Positions 46,540-54,165 of a DNA stretch of 64,000 bases are shown in pieces. Origin of the DNA: Timaviella obliquedivisa GSE-PSE-MK23-08B. GTDB taxonomy: Bacteria > Cyanobacteriota > Cyanobacteriia > Elainellales > Elainellaceae. The notes under the pieces are model-generated. The model was not told where the DNA came from and made no database searches. It saw nothing but the letters and a program-made list of their open reading frames with translations. Positions within the stretch are counted from its first letter, which is position 1; the number at the start of each line of letters is the position of its first letter. The stretch spans positions 1 through 64,000 of the forward strand of contig JAHHII010000003.1 of NCBI GenBank assembly GCA_019358855.1. The letters are read 5' to 3'. Made by a program: the position numbers and the translations under genes.

Positions 46540-46865
46540 GAGAGCGATTCTCGCAACAGTGCTAACTTTGCCGGAAGAATCCGGTAATAAATCCATGTCC
46601 CGCGTCTCTCTCGGTCTAGCAATCCAGCTTCATACAGCACCTTAAGATGATGGCTCACCGTGGGTTGCGAAAGTCCTAACGGCTCTACTAACTCACAAGC
46701 ACAAATCTCTTGACTGGGCTGCCGTGCGATCAAACTCAGCATTTGCAATCTCGCAGGTTCACCTAGCGCCCGAAAGATCGCCGCTAAAGCGATCGTCTCA
46801 TCTGGGGTGAGATGACCCGTGAGTAGAGGAGTGCAACAGGCGGTTTTGGGTTTAGATATCTTCAT
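46536..46865 (-). CDS. arsR: ArsR-family metalloid/metal-sensing repressor
   Basis: The protein of about 109 aa has the ArsR/SmtB winged helix: IFRALGEPARLQMLSLI, the sensing helix ICACELVEPLG with Cys-x-Cys, the recognition helix LSQPTVSHHLKVLYEAGLL, and the wing RRGTWIYYRI. CACEL corresponds to the alpha-3 As(III) binding motif, and an N-terminal Cys pair (TACC) could add a ligand. The ATG at 46865 is preferred, because a further upstream ATG at 46904 would make the frame run through the operator palindrome. It is divergent to the arsI/cadI-like gene. Confidence 0.9.
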   Translation of the reverse strand: MKISKPKTACCTPLLTGHLTPDETIALAAIFRALGEPARLQMLSLIARQPSQEICACELVEPLGLSQPTVSHHLKVLYEAGLLDRERRGTWIYYRILPAKLALLRESLS

Positions 46866-46871
46866 ATTTTT

Positions 46872-46891
46872 ATATTGACATGCATCAATAT
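46872..46891. promoter_or_regulatory. Probable ArsR operator
   Basis: ATATTGA and TCAATAT form a perfect 7-bp inverted repeat around a 6-nt spacer, six bases upstream of the arsR ATG and between the divergent genes. Dyads of this ATxTTGA form are typical targets of ArsR/SmtB repressors. Confidence 0.7.
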
Positions 46892-46954
46892 AGTTGACTA
46901 GCATATCGATAGAGTTAAATATTGACGCTTGTAAATATAAGGAGAAATTGAGTT

Positions 46955-47368
46955 ATGTCTCGTCTTCAACTGGCACTGAATGTGAGTAACATTGATACGG
47001 CTGTTGATTTTTACAGCAAACTCTTTAGCACCGAACCGTCAAAGCGCCGTCCAGGGTACGCCAATTTTGCCATTGCTGAGCCACCGCTGAAGCTAGTGTT
47101 GTTTGAAAATCCTGGCGCAACTGGCAAGTTGAACCACTTGGGAATTGAAGTGGAATCATCTGAAAAAGTGATAGAGGCGGGCGATCGCCTCAAGCAAGCC
47201 AACCTAAATGTTAAAGCGGAACCCCAAACCACTTGCTGCTACGCCTTACAAGACAAAGTTTGGGTGTCAGATCCAGACGGTGATGATTGGGAAGTCTACA
47301 CAGTTTTGAAGGACTCTGCAACGTTTGCTCGTGGAGGTGCTGAAACCGCGACCTCTGCTTGTTCATAG
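46955..47368 (+). CDS. ArsI/CadI-type metalloenzyme (C-As lyase-like)
   Basis: The 137-aa vicinal-oxygen-chelate protein has the ArsI/CadI signature: LNVSNIDTAVDFYSKLF, KLNHLGIEVES with a metal-binding His, QTTCCYALQDKVWVSDPDGDDWEVY with the vicinal Cys pair that binds trivalent arsenicals, and the metal-ligand Glu. Characterised ArsI enzymes cleave methyl groups from organoarsenicals; relatives are labelled cadmium-induced. AAGGAG precedes the ATG. It diverges from arsR and shares the operator at 46872-46891, so metalloid induction is likely. Confidence 0.9.
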   Translation: MSRLQLALNVSNIDTAVDFYSKLFSTEPSKRRPGYANFAIAEPPLKLVLFENPGATGKLNHLGIEVESSEKVIEAGDRLKQANLNVKAEPQTTCCYALQDKVWVSDPDGDDWEVYTVLKDSATFARGGAETATSACS

Positions 47369-47883
47369 CTTGCCCGTACTACCATAATCTTCGGGGCGAT
47401 TTGCTATGCTTTGACATTCAAGCGATCGCCCCATTTCTTAGTTTCGATCGCCCGTTCTACTTCAGTTGTAGCTTGGCGCTCAACGATCGCCACACACCAA
47501 CACTAAATAACCGCACTCAACTTTTAAGGCGATCGCATCGCTACAAATTGATATATTTTCTGATTATGTATTCCCAACATCTGAGCATCCAGAATTTCTC
47601 CGGGTATAAAAGTTGTCTCACCTGGTTAGAAATAGGCTAATTCTTTGGAACGGAAGCGATCGCACACAAAACTTAATCCTTCTCTTATTGAGAAATACTT
47701 GCAAAAAGAAAGGGAATGTGGTTCCATCATTATTGACTAGAGTTCTCAACTAGCAATCCATAACTGCAAGGCAGACAGCATAGAACGTGTTTAGTCTTTG
47801 CAGACTGTTAGCTGGAATTCTTCCATGAAAAAGCGGGGCGATATTTACCGCACTAAAAGTTAAAACAAATTGGAGAATCTGCA
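47369..47883. other. Upstream region of isiA
   Basis: This gap of about 515 nt contains several HIP1 sites in its left half. Open frames there are poor in coding character. The right half holds the isiA promoter and leader. GGAGA sits just before the ATG. TTCTCTTATTGAGAA (near 47682) is a small dyad that could be part of a Fur-type site, but it does not match the Fur consensus well. No RNA gene is recognised; an antisense RNA of the IsrR type could lie within isiA but leaves no clear sequence mark. Confidence 0.4.
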
Positions 47884-48912
47884 ATGCAGACTTACGATAA
47901 AGCTGATGTCAAATACGATTGGTGGGCAGGCAACGCCCGATTTGCCAACACTTCTGGGCTATTTATCTCTGCCCATGTTGCGCAAGCCGCATTGATTACT
48001 TTTTGGGCAGGAGCCTTTACGCTGTTTGAACTCTCCTCCTACAACTCTAGTATCCCCATGGGTGAACAAGGGCTGATCTTACTGCCTCACTTAGCAACAT
48101 TGGGTTTAGGAATTGGGCAAGGCGGACAAGTGGTTGATACCTATCCCTATTTTGTCATTGGCGCTGTCCATCTCATTTCATCAGCAGTTTTAGGTGCAGG
48201 CGCTTTATTTCACACCTTCAAGGGTTCCGAAGATTTAAAGCAAGCTAAAGGTAATGCTAGAAGATTTCACTTTGAGTGGAGTGACTCCAAGCAGTTGGGT
48301 CTGATTCTAGGACATCATTTGCTTTTCTTAGGTGCAGGCGCTTTGTTGCTGGTGGCAAAAGCCATGTATTGGGGCGGGCTGTATGATGCGGCGACTCAAA
48401 CGGTGCGCGTCGTCACGACACCCACCCTCAACCCTGCAATCATTTATGGCTATCAAACCCATTTTGCCAGTGTTGATAACCTGGAAGATTTGGTTGGAGG
48501 ACATGTGTATGTTGGTGTTTTGTTAATTGCGGGCGGCATTTGGCATATTTTGGTGCCGCCGCTGAGTTGGGCGAAAAAAGTGTTGATTTTTTCGGGTGAG
48601 GCAATTCTTTCTTATTCTTTGGGCGGTGTTGCACTGGCAGGATTTGTTGCAGCTTACTTCTGCGCCGTCAACACTTTGGCATATCCGGTAGAGTTTTATG
48701 GGCCTGTACTAGAGGTAAAGTTAGGAGTGACTCCTTATTTTGCTGATACCGTCGTTCTGCCGTTTGGTGCACATACGTCTCGGTGTTGGTTAGCCAATGC
48801 TCATTTCTTTTTAGCGTTCTTCTTTTTACAAGGACATCTCTGGCACGCGCTGAGAGCGATCGGGTTTGATTTCAGACGAGTCGAGCGCGCGCTAAATGCC
48901 GTGGAAAGTTAG
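47884..48912 (+). CDS. isiA: Iron-stress chlorophyll-binding protein IsiA (CP43')
   Basis: The 342-aa six-span antenna protein binds chlorophyll a and forms rings around photosystem I under iron starvation. The N-terminus [27 protein letters not shown] is diagnostic. Chlorophyll-binding His residues appear in each span (for example [62 protein letters not shown]). It lacks the large lumenal loop of CP43, as expected. GGAGA precedes the ATG. A Fur-family gene follows, which fits iron control. Confidence 0.96.
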   Translation: MQTYDKADVKYDWWAGNARFANTSGLFISAHVAQAALITFWAGAFTLFELSSYNSSIPMGEQGLILLPHLATLGLGIGQGGQVVDTYPYFVIGAVHLISSAVLGAGALFHTFKGSEDLKQAKGNARRFHFEWSDSKQLGLILGHHLLFLGAGALLLVAKAMYWGGLYDAATQTVRVVTTPTLNPAIIYGYQTHFASVDNLEDLVGGHVYVGVLLIAGGIWHILVPPLSWAKKVLIFSGEAILSYSLGGVALAGFVAAYFCAVNTLAYPVEFYGPVLEVKLGVTPYFADTVVLPFGAHTSRCWLANAHFFLAFFFLQGHLWHALRAIGFDFRRVERALNAVES

Positions 48913-49011
48913 TCGTTAATATCTAAGTGCCCAGGGTGTGTTGGAGCGCAGAAATACCTTAATCAAGCGCTCCACGCCCCTTTCTTTTGATAATCTTGAT
49001 TTTCGTCCCCC

Positions 49012-49584
49012 ATGCCCGAAAACCCACCGAACGATTTACAGCCTGATGTACCGAATCAAAATGTCGGATCTCTCTATTCAATTAATGCGTTAAAAGCATC
49101 TCTCCACCAGCGAGGCTTTCGTTTAACGGCTCAGCGGCAAACCATTCTCAATATCTTTCAAACCCTGACGCAGGGCAATCATTTAAGTGCTGAAGAACTG
49201 CATGTTATTCTGCAGCAGCAAGGCGAGCGCATTAGTTTGTCAACGGTTTATCGAACGCTGCATTTAATGACGCAAATGGGGTTATTACGAGAGTTGGAAT
49301 TTGCAGAAGGACATAAGCACTATGAACTCAATTTACCGTCTCCTGACCAGCATCATCATTTGGTTTGTGTTCAGTGTAATCGTACGTTGGAATTCAAAAA
49401 TGATTTGATTCTGAAAATGGGTTCTAAGCAAACTGAGGCTCATGGCTATCATTTGCTGGATTGCCAGCTAACCCTCCATGTGGTTTGTCCGGAGGCTTTT
49501 AATCAAGATTGGCGAACCTTGCAGCGTGGGTGGAGATGTGAAAGGACAATGCAACTGAGTGAATCGCCAGAGTCACCAGGATAG
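49012..49584 (+). CDS. fur: Fur-family transcriptional regulator
   Basis: The 190-aa metalloregulator has the Fur winged helix (RGFRLTAQRQTILNIFQ, ISLSTVYRTLHLM). The metal site HKHYELN...HHHLVCVQCNRTLEFKND follows, then GYHLLDCQLTLHVVCPEAF. Relatives keep two CxxC pairs for structural Zn; here the first (CVQC) is intact, but the second reads CPEA, lacking its last Cys. The C-terminal tail, with a lone Cys in GWRCERT, is longer and Trp-rich. It lies 99 nt after isiA, a classic Fur target, and may be autoregulated. It could also be PerR-like. Confidence 0.85.
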   Translation: MPENPPNDLQPDVPNQNVGSLYSINALKASLHQRGFRLTAQRQTILNIFQTLTQGNHLSAEELHVILQQQGERISLSTVYRTLHLMTQMGLLRELEFAEGHKHYELNLPSPDQHHHLVCVQCNRTLEFKNDLILKMGSKQTEAHGYHLLDCQLTLHVVCPEAFNQDWRTLQRGWRCERTMQLSESPESPG

Positions 49585-49635
49585 ATATTTTGTAGTGATG
49601 TTGTTTATTCATTATTTAAGGTCAAAGGAAGTTTA

Positions 49636-50403
49636 ATGTCTAAGTTGCCGGATGTGCTGATGTTGAGTGCGAGTCCTAGTTTGAAAGGGTTTAATCAGTC
49701 GCTGATGCGCCATTTATCTTGGCACGTGGCGATCGCTCAATGGGAATATTGCCAGAGTGAGGACGAAGCAAGCTCTTTAGAGGTGGCATTGGTATTGCTG
49801 CATGACTATTTAAAGACGAGTGATCATCCCGTTCATTTAATTGGTCATGGCATTAGCGGATTAGTGGGGCTGCTCTATGCGCGTCGTCATCCTGAACGGG
49901 TTAAATCGCTGACCTTACTATCGGTTGGAATGCATCCGGCGGTAGACTGGCAGGCGCATTATCACGTTCATTTAAAGCTGTTACCTTGTAGCCGTGAAAC
50001 AATTTTGATGCAAATGGTTTACAACTTATTTGGCTATCAATCTAGACCGATCGCCCAGGATTTGGTCAAGATTTTGGAGCAAGATTTGTGTAATTCTCTG
50101 TCTCCCCACACTATATTTCAATCCACCTCTATTTCCCCAGATACAACTCCAGTGCCAACGCTGGTTTGTGGGAGCGAAGATGACATCATTATTACGCCTC
50201 ACGAATTGCAGGGATGGCGAGATTGGTTAGGAAAGGGCGATCGCATTTGGAAATGTCCTCAGGGGCGACATTTCTTTCACTATTTTCATCCTCAAATGGT
50301 GACTCGACAGATTCTTAATTTCTGGGCGGCTTTGTCCTCAGAAAACTATCAGTGCCCAAAAATTCATTCTAATAATGCGTTAACGATTCCATCTGAGTAC
50401 TGA
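49636..50403 (+). CDS. IsiC-like alpha/beta fold hydrolase
   Basis: The 255-aa protein has an alpha/beta hydrolase fold: HPVHLIGHGISGLVGLLYARRHPERVKSLTLLSVG contains the nucleophile elbow and VPTLVCGSEDDIIITPHEL the Asp strand. The elbow reads G-H-G-I-S-G, so the usual nucleophile position holds Gly, with Ser two residues later. Relatives occur in isi (iron-stress) operons of cyanobacteria, and the position after isiA and fur fits that. With an altered elbow it may not be a normal serine hydrolase. The start at 49636 follows fur by 51 nt. Confidence 0.8.
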   Translation: MSKLPDVLMLSASPSLKGFNQSLMRHLSWHVAIAQWEYCQSEDEASSLEVALVLLHDYLKTSDHPVHLIGHGISGLVGLLYARRHPERVKSLTLLSVGMHPAVDWQAHYHVHLKLLPCSRETILMQMVYNLFGYQSRPIAQDLVKILEQDLCNSLSPHTIFQSTSISPDTTPVPTLVCGSEDDIIITPHELQGWRDWLGKGDRIWKCPQGRHFFHYFHPQMVTRQILNFWAALSSENYQCPKIHSNNALTIPSEY

Positions 50404-50420
50404 TTTGCTAGAAGGATTTT

Positions 50421-50735
50421 ATGTTCTATTTAAATTTCATTCCAGTCAGTCAAGCCGTGTTGCCACCATTTTTTACAATCTTGCTGGGAGGTGGTCTTAT
50501 TAGTTTAGCTTGGTCAATGGTTAAAACTGTTCAACAAGGTGTTAATTATCTCAAAAAACTGCATCAGGTTCCTTGCGATCGCTGCGCTTTTCATACCAAC
50601 AGCTATCTATTGAAGTGTACTGTTCATCCTAGCAAAGCGTTTACTGAAGAGTCGATTGGCTGCTTAGATTATGAACCAACTTGCCGTCGCATTTCACCTT
50701 GTTCTCAACCCTGTCAAAGGAAAGACAAGCCTTAA
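50421..50735 (+). CDS. Membrane-anchored Cys-rich protein of the isi cluster
   Basis: The 104-aa protein has one N-terminal membrane segment (AVLPPFFTILLGGGLISLAWSMV). A cytoplasmic domain follows with eight cysteines, including CDRCAF, LKCTVHP, IGCLDYEPTC and CSQPCQ. The spacing suggests a metal or Fe-S binding site, but no named motif fits. The gene follows the IsiC-like gene by 17 nt and ends in a strong terminator, so it closes the isi transcription unit. A role in iron-stress membranes is inferred from position only. Confidence 0.7.
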   Translation: MFYLNFIPVSQAVLPPFFTILLGGGLISLAWSMVKTVQQGVNYLKKLHQVPCDRCAFHTNSYLLKCTVHPSKAFTEESIGCLDYEPTCRRISPCSQPCQRKDKP

Positions 50736-50769
50736 AAAAGCCCCAAACGTTAAACATTAGGGCTTTTTT
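50734..50769. terminator. Bidirectional terminator between the isi cluster and dps
   Basis: AAAAAAGCCC and GGGCTTTTTT form a 10-bp stem around a loop of about 16 nt. It can stop the rightward isi transcript and the leftward dps transcript. Confidence 0.88.
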
Positions 50770-50791
50770 ATCTCAGCTAACTAACAACCCG

Positions 50792-51328
50792 TTAATTCAA
50801 AATGACCAAAGTATCGTTGGCAAGGAAATGAGCTAAATGATAAGCGCGTTCTTCGGTTTTCAGCAAAATCTTCTCGTAAAGGTAACGAGTGGCGCGATCG
50901 CCCAAACTCTCTGCTGCCGAAGCTTGCCGACGCAGTACACCAATGATCGTCTGTTCTGCTTGCAAATCATGAGCCACCATTTGACGGCATTGATAAGCCC
51001 CATCTGCTTCGGGTGTGAAGCAGCACAATTCTGCCAGCTTGGTAAAACTTGCAGCCGGGACACCTCCCAAACCGTTCAACCGCTCACCAATTTCGTGAAC
51101 ATGATCCTGAACTTCTTCGTAACTCTCTTGAAAAAACTGATGCAGCGAATAAAACTCTGCTCCTTCCACAACAAAGTGATGCTTTTGGTATTGCAGATAC
51201 AATGCTTGAAAACTAGCGAGAGCAATATTAAAGCCTTCGCAAATTGGCTCTGTAGTAGAGCGTTCAAGCATCAGTACATTATCGTTAACGTGACCGAATG
51301 GATGCACGACTGTTTGCAAGTTAGGCAT
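50792..51328 (-). CDS. dps: Dps-family ferritin-like protein
   Basis: The 178-aa subunit of a 12-mer mini-ferritin oxidises and stores iron and protects DNA from peroxide. The inter-subunit ferroxidase ligands are visible: His in [20 protein letters not shown], with Asp and Glu in [16 protein letters not shown]. The C-terminal helix is [21 protein letters not shown]. It is convergent to the isi cluster across a shared terminator, giving two iron-homeostasis units side by side. Cyanobacteria usually have several Dps proteins with different tasks; which this is cannot be told. Confidence 0.92.
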   Translation of the reverse strand: MPNLQTVVHPFGHVNDNVLMLERSTTEPICEGFNIALASFQALYLQYQKHHFVVEGAEFYSLHQFFQESYEEVQDHVHEIGERLNGLGGVPAASFTKLAELCCFTPEADGAYQCRQMVAHDLQAEQTIIGVLRRQASAAESLGDRATRYLYEKILLKTEERAYHLAHFLANDTLVILN

Positions 51329-51640
51329 ATCGTTTTTCTCTTAGTTTATCTCAGGACAAGCGACCTACCGTATAGATGCTTGCATACCAAGGTACAGCAA
51401 CTTTCGGCTCAAAGTAATGGCAGCTAAACTTTTTGATCGCCTAATTTGAGTAGTAATTAGAAGTCTTTCGCATGTTTTTCATTGTTCATAAAACCTGATT
51501 AGCCTGCCATTAGCCTGTATTTAATTAAACACATCACTAACCGGGCTAGAGATACGCAACCAGAAAATATTTAATCGCCAATGATTCTCTTTACAAAAGT
51601 TAACAAACACTAACAACTCTTTCTTCGTTCCCTCTTAAAT
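51329..51640. other. Intergenic region upstream of dps
   Basis: This stretch of about 310 nt is AT-rich and lies between divergent dps and the 73-aa gene. A short TTAGCCTG repeat occurs twice near 51498-51515. No operator or RNA gene could be assigned. Confidence 0.4.
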
Positions 51641-51862
51641 ATGTTTGAAATCCAAAGTTCAGAACGCTGGCAGGTCTACCGTCGATTACAAGAACTCGAT
51701 ATTCATTGCTTTTGCTCATCTTACAAGCCCCTGAAGGTTGAGATTAATGGGGCGATCGCAGCTTCTCAAATTTGGAGTGTGACTCGGCAATTCACTGCAT
51801 CTCGTCAAGAGTTAATCGACTGGATGGAAGACTGTTGGAAGTGTAAAGGGCGAAAGCGTTAA
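51641..51862 (+). CDS. Asr1405/Asl0597-like small conserved protein
   Basis: The 73-aa cyanobacterial protein has the pattern VYRRLQELDIHCFCSSYKPLKVEINGAIAASQIWSVTRQFTASRQELIDWME. It is small and soluble, with a Cys-x-Cys and two Cys in a C-terminal CWKCKGRKR tail. I recall this as the Asr1405/Asl0597 family, whose function is unknown. It is the last ordinary gene before the CRISPR island. Confidence 0.7.
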   Translation: MFEIQSSERWQVYRRLQELDIHCFCSSYKPLKVEINGAIAASQIWSVTRQFTASRQELIDWMEDCWKCKGRKR

Positions 51863-51902
51863 AGCCTCCTTACGTTGGAAGAACCTACAAAAAAGAAGGC
51901 AG

Positions 51903-51939
51903 GTTTCTAACTAATCCGATCGCAATCGATCGCGGCAAC
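51903..51939 (-). repeat. Solitary CRISPR repeat
   Basis: A 37-nt sequence matches the array repeat at 52881-53858 at 33 of 37 positions (for example GTTTCTAAC instead of GTTTCCAAC and CGGCAAC at the end). It has no repeat partner within 900 nt and is followed by a copy of the array leader at 51943-52114. Confidence 0.8.
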
Positions 51940-51942
51940 GGA

Positions 51943-52114
51943 GGCTTCCTAGAAACCGCTTGTCATCCGTATTCTAGCCCCAATTTGCGCGAACCTCATT
52001 TTCATGGGTCAACAAGCCCTCCTCATTATCAACAAAAAACGACTAAATCCTTGAAACCCTGATTCCACAAGCTACGCGGATGATTACGAAAGGATAAAGG
52101 TTGGGGCGATCGCT
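51943..52114 (-). repeat. Second copy of the CRISPR leader
   Basis: The 172-bp segment aligns without gaps to 53863-54034, with about 11 mismatches, exactly 1,920 bp apart. Both copies sit at the same side of a CRISPR repeat, starting with GGCTTCCTAGAAACCGC and ending at GGGCGATCGCT. It is therefore a duplicated leader (leader-like in the minus direction). It is not coding. Confidence 0.8.
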
Positions 52115-52120
52115 ATTATT

Positions 52121-52546
52121 TCACTTGGGTAGAGTAACTTGCTCAAAAGGCTGACTTCGATAACGACGGTAGATATTAAAATCATTATCCAGTGTGACAA
52201 TTGCAGAGATATCAAGACGTTCGGAGATAGCGACTAAGGACAGATCTGCAAAATCAGCAGGAAGGTCAGCATACTGTGCATTTAGTTCAGCGATGCGAGT
52301 GTAATCGCTCAATACCAGAGATTCAACAGTGTACAAATCTTTAGCAAGATCAGATAAAAACTCGTTTTGAGTGCGCCAGTCAGCGTTGAGTAGCCACATT
52401 ACCTCAGTGACACAGCCTGAAGTTGTGACTAGTTGGCTGGTGCATTGCTCAAAAAATGTATACGCCTGCTAGTGATATCTGTCCCTGGCACTGTAGTAGG
52501 CAATCAGGATGCCGCTGTCAATCAGGATGACGGCAGGATAATTCAT
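52121..52546 (-). pseudogene. VapC-like PIN-domain toxin, inactivated by an in-frame amber stop
   Basis: Read from the ATG at 52546, the minus strand gives VILIDSGILIAYYSARDRYH and then TAG (52469-52471, codon 26). The same frame continues with AYTFFEQCTSQLVTTSGCVTEVMWLL and DLPADFADLSLVAISERL...IVTLDNDFNIYRRY to a normal end, 141 aa in all. The PIN acidic residues (D in LIDSG, E in VTEV, D in ADFADL, D in TLDNDF) are all still there, so the nonsense codon is the only visible lesion. A restart at the ATG at 52399 would lack the first catalytic Asp. The start overlaps the antitoxin stop (ATGA). Confidence 0.8.
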
Positions 52547-52812
52547 TGAGAGAACTGTTGCGGACGGCGCACTGATAAATATTCAGCGATCGCACCTTTA
52601 CGATTTTTGCGCTCAGATAAATTAACAGGGGCACCTTCAAGGAGTTTTTCAGGATGTCCTCCTCGTCGCTCAACAAGTGTCTTACCCGATTGCAGGTTCA
52701 TTAAACGCTGATGCAGTAAGTTTTTAATCAGTGCTTCAGGCGTAGTATTCTCCTGTTTCAAGATCTCACTGAGATATCCCACTGTTTCTGGGTCTAGCTC
52801 TATCGTAAACAT
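52543..52812 (-). CDS. Antitoxin of the PIN toxin pair (CopG/VapB-like)
   Basis: The 89-aa protein has an N-terminal MFTIELDPETVGYLSEILKQENTTPEALIKNLLHQRL, a beta-strand plus helix-turn-helix pattern like ribbon-helix-helix antitoxins. The charged, flexible C-terminus (NRKGAIAEYLSVRRPQQFSQ) would wrap the toxin. It overlaps the vapC start by four bases, as in typical TA operons. Since the toxin gene is broken, the antitoxin may now have only regulatory or no function. Confidence 0.75.
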   Translation of the reverse strand: MFTIELDPETVGYLSEILKQENTTPEALIKNLLHQRLMNLQSGKTLVERRGGHPEKLLEGAPVNLSERKNRKGAIAEYLSVRRPQQFSQ

Positions 52813-52880
52813 GATATTTCCTCACCCTGACTGAAGTTTTATCTAGTGCTGTAGTCCTGGTTAGTTAGTCTATGGATGCC

Positions 52881-53858
52881 GTTTTTAACTAATCCGATCA
52901 TAACCGATCGGGGCAACCACAACTTCAGCCCAGGCGATCGGCTCATTTCACTCATTTCCGGTTACACCGATCGCAAACGATCGGTGCAACTCGATTGCAA
53001 TACTTGGAGAGGGCAGGACTAATCGTGCCGAGTTTCCAACTAATCCGATCGCAAACGATCGGTACAACTGGAGGCGGTTGAGCGAAGTATTGACGATGAT
53101 ACTTTTCCAACTAATCCGATCGCAAACGATCGGTGCAACGAGTTGGCGATAGTTGCCGATCGCCTCTTGGCATGAATTTCCAACTAATCCGATCGCAAAC
53201 GATCGGTGCAACCAGGCTGTTGTTTTCGGTAACGATCTGGCTTCCACGGTTTCCAACTAATCCGATCGCAAACGATCGGTGCAACTGCTCATCAGCGCCT
53301 CAAACGCTGTTAGCAGTTGCAGTTTCCAACTAATCCGATCGCAAACGATCGGTGCAACAGATGATTAAAGGAATGATTTAGAACTATGGGACAAGTTTCC
53401 AACTAATCCGATCGCAAACGATCGGTGCAACCTGCTGAGCATCTTGCTTAAGCCCCTGGTCTAAGTTTCCAACTAATCCGATCGCAAACGATCGGTGCAA
53501 CCAGTAGTCAAAAGATTTGTTGAGGCTTATCGTCAAGGTTTCCAACTAATCCGATCGCAAACGATCGGTGCAACCCGTGCTTTGCGTTCAGAGTTTAGGG
53601 CAGTTTTTGTTTCCAACTAATCCGATCGCAAACGATCGGTGCAACGTGTTGACAAAAAATGTAGTCGGAGCGATACTAAGTTTCCAACTAATCCGATCGC
53701 AAACGATCGGTGCAACTTCGGAGTTTGGAGATCCCTCAAGCTCTTTCCAGTTTCCAACTAATCCGATCGCAAACGATCGGTGCAACGATTACAATTAATA
53801 AATCGAGAGTTAACTTATCAAGTTTCCAACTAATCCGATCGCAAACGATCGGTGCAAA
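52881..53858 (-). CRISPR. Main CRISPR array, 14 repeats of 37 nt
   Basis: Repeats start at 52881, 52954, 53032, 53103, 53176, 53249, 53322, 53395, 53465, 53538, 53609, 53680, 53750 and 53822. On the plus strand the repeat begins GTTTCCAACTAATC, then has CGATCG-CAAA-CGATCG and ends GGTGCAAC. The 13 spacers are mostly 33-36 nt (one is 41). The first two repeats (52881, 52954) are strongly degenerate, the next three have one change, and the last has one end change. Decay at the low-coordinate end, a GGAAAC 3' end on the minus strand and a leader at 53859-54034 all indicate leftward transcription, the same direction as the cas operon. The crRNA 5' tag would be TTGGAAAC. Confidence 0.95.
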
Positions 53859-54165
53859 CTGCGGCTTCCTAGAAACCGCTCGTCATCCATATTCTAGCCC
53901 CAATTTGCGCGAACCTCATTTTCATGGGTCAATAAGCCCTCCTCATTATCAATAAAAAACGCCTAAATCCCTGAAACCCTGATTCCACAAGATACGCGGA
54001 TGATTACAAAAGGATAGGGGTTTGGGCGATCGCTAGAGATCCGCGCAAACTCCCGAATCTCTCCCTTAGGGCAGAAGCACCCACGGAGCTAATCGCCTGC
54101 ATTTAAGGGCTGAATAGGCGATTTTCTTTTAGTAGACATTTCGTGACTCTCCTCCTTTTCAATCA
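53859..54165 (-). promoter_or_regulatory. Leader of the main CRISPR array
   Basis: The 172 bp at 53863-54034 adjoining the youngest repeat is the leader; its duplicate is at 51943-52114. The rest, up to the cas stop at 54166, includes the inverted repeat at 54091-54123. The array promoter should lie here, but I cannot point to defined boxes. Confidence 0.7.
54091..54130 (+). terminator. Hairpin with T-rich tail, plus orientation
   Basis: AATCGCCT and AGGCGATT pair around a 17-nt loop and are followed by TTCTTTT on the plus strand. It sits between the cas operon and the leader but faces against both, so it could end an antisense transcript from the array. A regulatory hairpin is the alternative. 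Confidence 0.4.

Noticed and set aside
47359-47640. A 93-aa open frame upstream of isiA
   Set aside because: It is kept open mainly by in-frame HIP1 sites, has no ribosome site or conserved pattern, and starts inside the arsI-like gene.
47680-47740. Fur box upstream of isiA
   Set aside because: Short dyads such as TTCTC-TTAT-TGAGAA occur but do not match the GATAAT-type consensus well enough to be called.
53133-53955. Open frames across the CRISPR array with repeated peptide motifs
   Set aside because: They are translations of the repeats and have no gene start or codon bias.
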